A stretch of DNA of 64,000 bases from Spiroplasma sp. NBRC 100390 (GTDB lineage: Bacteria; Bacillota_I; Bacilli_A; Mycoplasmatales; Mycoplasmataceae), in the NCBI RefSeq assembly GCF_001886495.1, contig NZ_CP018022.1, forward strand, positions 124,001 through 188,000, in the 5' to 3' direction. The position numbers were made by a program, and so were the translations under genes. Shown here piece by piece: positions 58,026 to 64,000 of the stretch (position 1 is the stretch's first letter; each line of letters starts with the position of its first letter). The notes under the pieces were generated by a model that was given only the letters and a program-made list of their open reading frames with translations, ran no database searches and was not told where the DNA came from.

Positions 58026-58604
58026 TTGATTCTTATTAATGAATATGAACTACTCTATTTATTTCAAGAAGGTCACAATAATAAAGCAATAATTAATTTA
58101 TATAAATTATATGCGCCTTTTTTAGAAGAAGTAAAGCGGCGAACTTTTTATAAGTATTTTGCCTTACCAATTGAATTATCTGATTTAGAAAGTTTAAAAT
58201 ATTTTTCAGTGTTAGAAAGTGCAAAAATGTATAATCCCCAATCACGCAAAAAATTAAAAGATTTTATTTTTCAACGTTATACATGAGATATTCATAAACA
58301 AATTCGCCAATGTTTAAATATGAAAAATCGGGTTTTAAATTATTATGTTAAATTAGCAAATGATAATGTTACAAGTGATGAAGAATATTTTTCATCAAAA
58401 CTTGCGCGTTTTGATGAACAAAAACAAGTTATTAAACTATTTTATCAACAGTTATCACCATTAGAAAAAGAAGTCTTTCGGTTGTGGTATGCGGGGGAAA
58501 ATATTTATAATATTCATCAACTTTTAGCACTAGACTATCGGCAAGTTGATAATGCAATGCAACGAATTATGCAAAAAACAAAAAATTTTTATAAAAATAA
58601 TTAA
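58026..58604 (+). CDS. SigH-like RNA polymerase sigma factor
   Basis: About 192 residues; the start is uncertain because no ATG is in frame near the front. TTG at 58026 or an ATT at 58029/58035 could serve, with AAAGGA at 58019-58024. One TGA at 58284. The C-terminal ~60 residues resemble sigma region 4: LSPLEKEVFRLWYAGENI then a helix-turn-helix ending DNAMQRIMQKTKNF. The N-terminal part is a weak region 2 (NNKAIINLYKLYAPFL). It lies in the SigH slot between rlmB and rpmG. The family's usual length is about 215. What genes it controls is unknown. Confidence 0.68.
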
Positions 58605-58658
58605 ATTAACTATATCAATATTTTTATTAATATACTATAATTAAATATGGTGAATATT

Positions 58659-58808
58659 ATGCGTGAAAAGATCATATTAGTATGCTCGGAATGTTTAAAC
58701 CGGAATTATTCAACATTTAAGAATAAGATGACACAAAAAGAGAGATTAGAAATAAATAAGTTTTGTAAAACATGTAACAAGCATACGAAACATAAAGAAA
58801 CAAGGTAG
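58659..58808 (+). CDS. rpmG: 50S ribosomal protein L33
   Basis: 49 residues. [19 protein letters not shown] then [15 protein letters not shown]: the two CxxC pairs of the zinc-binding (C+) L33 form. It binds in the large subunit near the E site. TATAAT lies about 20 nt upstream of the start. Followed at once by secE and nusG, the order found in Bacillus and most Firmicutes. Confidence 0.93.
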   Translation: MREKIILVCSECLNRNYSTFKNKMTQKERLEINKFCKTCNKHTKHKETR

Positions 58809-58817
58809 GTGCTCGTA

Positions 58818-59264
58818 ATGGCTAAAAAAGCGAAAGATGAGAATGCAAAAAAAGAAATTAAACCAATTTTAACAAAGGAAGAAAAAAAGGCGTTAAAATT
58901 ACAAAAGAAAAATGAGAAAGCAGCGCTAATTTTTCAAAAAAAAGCAAGTAAAACAGCGCCAATTCAAGTTGGAACAAAAAAAGAAATTATTGCACCAGAA
59001 ATTGATGAAAATGGTGAGCCAATTAAAAAAGGTCTTTTTAAGCGTAAACATTCAGATAAAAGTAAAAGAACAAATTGAAAATTAGCATTTCGTGAATTTC
59101 CCGTTAAAATGGCTAAAGAAGTAACAAGAATTCGTTGGACAAGCAAAGGTAGTTTAGGGCGCAAGTTTTTAATAACAATCTTATTTATTATTGCTTTTGC
59201 GATATTTTATTTAGTATTGGATTTAGTTTTACACCATTTACTAACTGTTGCGCGCATTATATAA
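58818..59264 (+). CDS. secE: Preprotein translocase subunit SecE
   Basis: 148 residues from ATG 58818 (AGGTAGG 8 nt before; a GTG 9 nt earlier is less likely); one TGA at 59076. The SecE core is at the C-terminus: an amphipathic helix EFPVKMAKEVTRIRWTSKGS and one membrane helix near the end. It stabilises SecY in the translocon. The N-terminal ~85 residues are a Lys-rich charged extension, unlike the ~60-residue SecE of many Firmicutes. Sits between rpmG and nusG as expected. Confidence 0.88.
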
Positions 59265-59298
59265 TAATATGATAGGTAAGAATTAAAGGAGCAAAATA

Positions 59299-59943
59299 AT
59301 GACAGAACAAAACACAATGACAGAACTAGAGACGAATAATGATAAATTGGATAATAGTGAAGATTTAGAAGATGTTACGAAGTATCCCGGAAAATGATAT
59401 GTAATTAATTGTTATTCTGGTCACGAAGATCGTGTCCGTGATGATTTAATTCAACGGGTAGAATCATTAAATATGAAAGATGTTGTTTTTGATATTAGAG
59501 TTGTAAAAGAGACAGTACTTGCCAAAAAAACAAAAGCAACAGAAAAAAATGTTTATCCAGGATATATTTTTATTAATATGATTATGAATGATGAAGCTTG
59601 ATATATTGTCCGAAATACAACTGGTGTTACAGGGTTTATTGGATCATCAGGACGTGGAACAAAACCGTTTCCATTAACTGATCAAGAAGCAAAGACAATG
59701 CTTTCAAAGTCACTAGCAGCTAAAAAAGCGGCAGCACAACAAGGAAAAAAAGTTAAAAAAGTGTTTGTTGCTAACTTTGAAGTTAATGATTATGTTCGTA
59801 TTTTATCAGGAACTTTTGTTGAAATGGAAGGACAAGTCACAAAAATTGATACTTCAAAAGGAATTGCAACGGTAAACTTAGAGATGTTTGGTCGTTTAAC
59901 ACCTACCGAGGTTGATTTCGACCAATGTGAAAAGATTGGTTAA
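59299..59943 (+). CDS. nusG: Transcription termination/antitermination factor NusG
   Basis: 214 residues with two TGA. WYVINCYSGHEDRVRDDL opens the NGN domain, YPGYIFINMIMND and GVTGFIGSSGRG continue it, and the KOW domain is DYVRILSGTFVEMEGQVTKI. It links RNA polymerase pausing with translation and termination. A ~30-residue acidic N-terminal extension precedes the NGN domain. AAAGGAG lies 8 nt upstream. A strong terminator follows. Confidence 0.96.
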
Positions 59944-59944
59944 G

Positions 59945-59985
59945 AAAGCATAACAAATTAGCAATAATTTTTGTTATGCTTTTTT
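59945..59985 (+). terminator. Terminator of nusG
   Basis: 13-nt perfect stem (59945-59957 with 59970-59982) and T-run; it ends 8 nt before the mpg ATG. Confidence 0.85.
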
Positions 59986-59992
59986 CACAGAA

Positions 59993-60586
59993 ATGCTAAA
60001 TTTAACACGGTTAGCAGATCCTGCTTTTTTTTCGCAAAATGCTGTTATTGTTGCACAACAATTATTAGGGAAGTATTTAATTCGTATTATTGATGGGAAA
60101 CAAATTATTTGTAAAATTATTGAAACAGAAGCTTATGATGGGCCAGCTGATGATGCTAATCATGGTTTTAATAATAAACGAAGTTTCCGAAATGAAACAT
60201 TATTTTGACAAGGTGGCTATGCTCATATTTTTATGATTTATGGGATGTATTTTTGTTTTAATATTGTTACTGATCAAGTCGATTACCCTAGTGCTGTTTT
60301 GCTGCGAGCTGGTGAAATTATTCTTGATGAAACAATTCCTAATTTTATTAGTAAACCTAATTTAGCAAACGGCCCCGGAAAACTATCACGTTATTTAAAA
60401 ATTAATAAAACTGATGATGGTCTTGACCTTATTAAAAGTTCAACATTATATTTAGGACAAGAAACAATCCCGAGTGTTTTTGACATTACAACAACCCCAC
60501 GGGTTAATATTGATTATGCAACTAATTTTAAGTTAAAACCATATCGTTTTTATATTACAAATCATAAGGCAGTTTCGAAAAAGTAA
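59993..60586 (+). CDS. mpg: 3-methyladenine DNA glycosylase (Mpg/AAG family)
   Basis: 197 residues, the usual length, with one TGA at 60206. AQQLLGKYLIR, the catalytic Glu in IETEAYDGPADDANH, the Tyr-rich helix FMIYGMYFCFNIV, RAGE and the GPGKLSRYLKI segment are family landmarks. It removes alkylated purines in base excision repair. The ATG is only 8 nt after the nusG terminator and has no Shine-Dalgarno, so expression needs read-through, coupling or a leaderless message. HNH gene follows 10 nt on. Confidence 0.92.
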
Positions 60587-60596
60587 GAGGTTAAAA

Positions 60597-61169
60597 ATGA
60601 GTAAAACAAAAAACACAGAAATTTGAAAAATTCATCCTGATTTTCCTTATCTTGAAATTAGTAATATGGGTCGTGTTCGTAATAATGTGACCAAGAAAGT
60701 TAAGGAATTAAAAAAACCTAAAAACACGAATTATTTTTTAATTCGTCGTCGTGAAGAAGGAAAAACAAAAACAAAACCGCTGCATAAATTAGTTGTTGAG
60801 TTATTTATTGGTCAAGTGCCACCGAACATGACAATTGATCATATTAATGGTAATCCACGGGATAATCGTGCCGAAAATCTTGAAATTGTATCAAAACGGG
60901 AAAATACAATGCGTCAAATTCGAATGTGGTCACATCCGCATAGTTTTTACAATCGAAATTTAATAGAGGCACATAGCGAAAAACGTTGAATGTATCGCGA
61001 TCAATTATACAATTGGATTGACTTATTAAAAATCCTACATGCTAAAGGAATTATTTACTATCAAGTTAAATGAAGAGGTAGTGCCAGTGGGCGTATTGGT
61101 CAATTACCAAATGGTGAAACCATTATGCGAGTAAAAAACATTGATTTTGACAATGATGATGATTTTTAA
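60597..61169 (+). CDS. NUMOD4 + HNH homing-type endonuclease
   Basis: 190 residues, AGAGG 8 nt before ATG; Trp by TGA three times. N-terminal NUMOD4 motif EIWKIHPDFPYLEISNMGRV, as in phage and intron endonucleases; then an HNH_3-type core with the landmarks TIDHINGNPRDNRAENLEIV. It probably cuts or nicks DNA and is a selfish or phage-derived element; the C-terminal ~60 residues may be a DNA-binding part. Lies 10 nt after mpg and 33 nt before the convergent pncA stop. No intron or inverted repeats flank it. Confidence 0.88.
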
Positions 61170-61206
61170 AAAAAGCTATTATTTTGAAAATAATAGCTTT
61201 TTTAAA
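61168..61206. terminator. Bidirectional terminator between HNH gene and pncA
   Basis: Perfect stem (AAAAAAGCTATTATTTT with AAAATAATAGCTTTTTT), 2-nt spacer; covers both stop codons. Confidence 0.82.
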
Positions 61207-61705
61207 AAGTAATATGAGGTTTCAGACCAACAGTACATCTTAGGTCAAGATAACCATGATAATTTAGTTTAATAGCATCAGTTAAAGTTGCTGAAACACA
61301 AACATCTAAAGCAACACCAACTAGAACAAGGTCAGTAACATTTTGCTCTTGCAAGAATTCATGTAAACCGTTGGAAGATTGATCGTCACTAAAAAAAGCA
61401 CTATAACTGTCAAGGTTTTGGTGGGTTCCTTTTAAAATAATTTTATTAAAATAACTTTCTGGTAATTGATAAAGTTCACTTCCCAAACTATTGGCAAGAC
61501 AATGGGGTGGTCATTTTGTGAATGAACAATGATTTTTGGGATGAAAATCTTTTGTGGCGATAACTAAGTCTTTATTATCTTGGAAACTTTTAATTAGGTT
61601 TAAAATTTGGTGGTGGAGTTTTTCTGCTCCAGGAACATATAATGATCCCTTTGGATCAACAAAATCATTTTGATAATCAATAACAATTAATGCTTTTTTA
61701 TTCAT
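61202..61705 (-). CDS. pncA: Nicotinamidase/isochorismatase-family hydrolase
   Basis: 167 residues, a TGA at 61511 as Trp. Catalytic triad: Asp in ALIVIDYQNDFV, Lys in ATKDFHPKNHCSF, Cys in LVGVALDVCVSATLTDAI. It hydrolyses nicotinamide to nicotinate for NAD salvage. It is a little shorter than the usual ~180-200 residues; the last 15 residues (DLRCTVGLKPHITF) end the protein early, with the stop codon in the terminator stem. AAAGGAGC precedes ATG. Divergent from rsmG, 94 nt away. Confidence 0.88.
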
Positions 61706-61802
61706 ATTTAAAGCTCCTTTTTCATATTTTTTGCTATCTATTTATATATTAACAAATATCTTGTTATAATGTTAACGCAATTAAAAGTTATGAGGGGTTA
61801 TG

Positions 61803-62501
61803 ATGATTAAACTAATTAATGCTTATTTTTCTGAACTTGTTATTAGTCAGCAACAAGAAAAACAATTAGAACAATATTATCAATATTTAGTCGAACAAAA
61901 CAAGGTAATGAATTTAACAACGCTTGTTAGTCGCGAGGATGTTTATATAAAACATTTTCTTGATTCAGCATTATTGTTAAAAAAATATTCGTTTGATGAT
62001 AAAACAAAAGTTGCTGATGTTGGAAGCGGGGCTGGATTTCCTGGGATTATTTTAAAAATCTTTTGTCCAACAATTAAATTAACAATTATTGAAGCATTAG
62101 AAAAACGTTGTTTGTTTTTACAACGACTAATTACCAAGTTACAGTTAGATGATGTTGAAATTGTTCATGCTCGTGCTGAAAGTTATAGTTGAGAACATTC
62201 TGAACAGTTTGATCTTGTTGTTTCACGAGCAGTTGCTAATTTAGGGGTGTTGTTAGAATTAGTTGTGCGAATGGTTAAGGTGCAAGGTAGGGTCATCTGT
62301 TATAAAGGACCTAATATTGTTAACGAATTGGCAACAGCGCAAGCAACATTGAAGGTTCTAAATTTGGAACTGGAACAAACCCAATATGAAAACATCCCTC
62401 CTTTAGGGGAACGTAATATTTGTTATTTTATTAAGACAGCACCAACAATAAAACCATATCCACGAAGTTTTAATCAAATAAAAAAATTCCCAATTGGGTA
62501 A
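61803..62501 (+). CDS. rsmG: 16S rRNA (guanine-N7) methyltransferase
   Basis: 232 residues from ATG 61803, five nt after GAGGGG (ATG 61800 is too close). One TGA at 62190. Motif I VADVGSGAGFPGIIL, MNLTTLVSREDVYIKHFLDS at the N-terminus, and SRAVANLGVLLELV follow the GidB family. It methylates G527 in 16S rRNA. rsmG (gidB) precedes parA and parB in many bacteria near the origin, as here. Confidence 0.95.
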
Positions 62502-62559
62502 AGTGTTATATAATAGTAGTATATAAAATTATTAGTTACAGAGCAAAGAGAGGAAAATT

Positions 62560-63339
62560 ATGGGGAAAATTATTGCAATCACAAACCAAAAAGGTGGGGT
62601 TGGAAAAACAACAACTTCAATTAATTTAGCAGCTGGATTAGCACGAAGTGGGAAAAAGGTTTTATTAGTTGATATTGATCCCCAGGGGAATGCAACAACT
62701 GGAACGGGTGCTAATAAAGATGAAATTCATGATGGGATGAGTATGTATGATGTTTTAGTTGGCCAGGTACCATTAAAAAATATTATTGTTCCAGGAGTTA
62801 TCAATAATGTTGATTTAGCTCCAGCAACAATTTCATTGGCTGGAGCAGATGTGTATTTAATGGAAAAATTAGATGATAATCAAAGTATTTTACTTGATCG
62901 GATTAAACCAATTCGTGATAAATATGATTTTATTTTAATTGATTGTCCACCTTCATTAGGATTAATTAATCGAAATGCATTAGCTTGTGCTGACTCTGTT
63001 TTGATTCCAATTCAAGCAGAGTATTATGCATTAGAAGGTTTGGCCCAGTTGTTAACTTCAATTCGCTTTGTACAAAAAATGTTTAATAAAAATTTAACAA
63101 TTGAAGGGATTGTTTTAACAATGTTTGATTCACGAACAAAACTATCATTTGAAGTAATGTCGGAAGTTAAAAAGTATTTTAATGAAAAAGTGTATCGAAC
63201 GCATATTCCTCGAAATATTAAAATTAGTGAGTCACCCTCGCATGGATTAAGTATTTTTGATTATGATAGAGGTGGAGCGGGTGCAATTGCGTATGAAGAA
63301 TTAACGAGAGAGGTGTTGGCAAACAATGGCAAACAATAA
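62560..63339 (+). CDS. parA: Chromosome partition ATPase ParA/Soj
   Basis: 259 residues. Deviant Walker A NQKGGVGKTTTSINLAAGL, switch I DIDPQGNATTG, FILIDCPPSLGLI and IQAEYYALEGL are Soj landmarks. It binds DNA as an ATP dimer and moves or controls the origin region with ParB, and may regulate DnaA as in Bacillus. GAGAGG precedes ATG; TATAAT-like hexamer at 62508. ParB overlaps its end by 14 nt. Confidence 0.96.
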   Translation: MGKIIAITNQKGGVGKTTTSINLAAGLARSGKKVLLVDIDPQGNATTGTGANKDEIHDGMSMYDVLVGQVPLKNIIVPGVINNVDLAPATISLAGADVYLMEKLDDNQSILLDRIKPIRDKYDFILIDCPPSLGLINRNALACADSVLIPIQAEYYALEGLAQLLTSIRFVQKMFNKNLTIEGIVLTMFDSRTKLSFEVMSEVKKYFNEKVYRTHIPRNIKISESPSHGLSIFDYDRGGAGAIAYEELTREVLANNGKQ

Positions 63340-64000
63340 GAGTCGATTAAGTTCAAAAGGATTAGATAAAATTTTTGGTGAAGGAATTAACGATGTAATT
63401 AAGGAAATTGAAAGTAGTGACGAATTAAAAGCAGCGGCTAATGAAATTACGTTAACAGAAATTTTTCCAAATCCACATCAGCCACGAAAAACTTTTAATG
63501 ATGAGGAGTTGGCAGAATTAGCACAATCAATTAAAGAATATGGTTTGATTCAACCAATTATTGTTAAAAAGACAAGTAATGGTTATTATTTAGTAGCTGG
63601 AGAACGTCGTAGTCGTGCTGCTAAATTAGCGGGATTAACAAAAATTCCAGCAATTATTGTTGACTTTAATGATCAACAAATGAAAGAAGTGGCATTGGTT
63701 GAAAACATTCAACGAGTTGATTTAAATACGATTGAAGAAGCAAATGCTTATAAAGAATTAATTGCATTATTAGATTTAACACAAGATGAATTAGCAAAAC
63801 GGATTGGAAAATCACGTAGTCATATTACAAATACCTTACGCTTATTAAATTTACCAGCTGATGTTCAAAAATTATTACTAGAAAATAAAGTAACAATGGG
63901 ACAAGTTAAACCATTGGTTAGTCTTCACATTGATAAAAGTGAATTTAAAAAAGTTGTTGATAAAATTGTAAGTCTTAATTTAAATGCACGACAAGTTGAA
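63326..64000 (+). CDS. parB: ParB/Spo0J partition protein, 5' part
   Basis: 225 codons seen; continues past the window. ParB landmarks: LTEIFPNPHQPRKTF, the CTPase/GERR box VAGERRSRAAKLAG, ALVENIQRVDLNTIEEA, and the HTH LTQDELAKRIGKSRSHITNTLRLL. It binds parS sites and slides along DNA as a CTP-dependent clamp. ATG lies inside the last codons of parA. No parS-like TGTTTCACGTGAAACA was seen in the window. Confidence 0.95.
   Translation, partial: MANNKSRLSSKGLDKIFGEGINDVIKEIESSDELKAAANEITLTEIFPNPHQPRKTFNDEELAELAQSIKEYGLIQPIIVKKTSNGYYLVAGERRSRAAKLAGLTKIPAIIVDFNDQQMKEVALVENIQRVDLNTIEEANAYKELIALLDLTQDELAKRIGKSRSHITNTLRLLNLPADVQKLLLENKVTMGQVKPLVSLHIDKSEFKKVVDKIVSLNLNARQVE

Noticed and set aside
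61511-61513. Apparent break of pncA into two ORFs
   Set aside because: The break is TGA read as Trp; the frame continues and both halves together hold the catalytic triad.
62200-62240. Possible parS-like GTTTCACGAG inside rsmG
   Set aside because: Only one half-site matches the parS palindrome; not enough to call a ParB site.

Overview
This is a Spiroplasma-type (Mollicutes, genetic code 4) chromosome segment. Composition is very AT-rich, and almost every long gene is interrupted by in-frame TGA that must be read as tryptophan: lgt, uvrB, secA, cysS and others are intact only if TGA = Trp. Spiralin-like lipoproteins, absence of cell-wall genes and the gene set point to Spiroplasma; I cannot name the species. 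All coordinates below are for genes read with TGA = Trp, so they are longer than standard-code ORFs. No tRNA, rRNA, CRISPR array or insertion sequence was seen.

Layout. 1-4.9 kb: 3' part of comEC (with a pair of compensating frameshifts), holA, a membrane protein, and rpsT on the opposite strand. 5-8.7 kb: rpiB, an MFS-like transporter, a one-domain NifU-like protein, prs. 8.8-16.6 kb: a Lys-rich hypothetical gene, then a three-gene operon of two YhgE/Pip-like membrane proteins (the first with a ~340-residue cytoplasmic coiled coil) and a spiralin-like lipoprotein. 16.7-23.1 kb: uvrB, hprK, lgt, trxB, pgk. 23.1-27.4 kb: a minus-strand agmatine catabolism operon (putrescine carbamoyltransferase, permease, agmatine deiminase) divergent from an Lrp/AsnC regulator. 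27.5-33.6 kb: secA, whiA, an APC permease, a rhodanese-like protein without its cysteine, tpiA. 33.6-38.2 kb: surface region, with a membrane protein whose promoter spacer is a T17 tract, a lipoprotein, an M60-like metallopeptidase lipoprotein and a 39-codon ORF in front of it. 38.4-46.2 kb: ABC-F ATPase, GIY-YIG protein, two hypotheticals, uvrA, folC, folT. 46.2-50.9 kb: dnaB-dnaI with a perfect DnaA box in the promoter, a hypothetical, gap, another hypothetical. 51-60 kb: metG, mnmG, cysS, trmFO, rlmB, a sigH-like gene, rpmG, secE, nusG; the part from cysS onwards matches the Bacillus cysS-rlmB-sigH-rpmG-secE-nusG order. 60-64 kb: mpg, a NUMOD4/HNH endonuclease, pncA, rsmG, parA and the start of parB.

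How it works together. Glycolysis (tpiA, pgk, gap) and agmatine breakdown would supply energy; hprK is the PTS control kinase; secA, secE and lgt export and lipidate the surface lipoproteins. Most of the window is ordinary core genome. The unusual parts are the YhgE/Pip-lipoprotein operon, the agmatine operon with no local carbamate kinase, the surface region with a putative phase-variable promoter and an M60 peptidase, and the solitary homing-type endonuclease.
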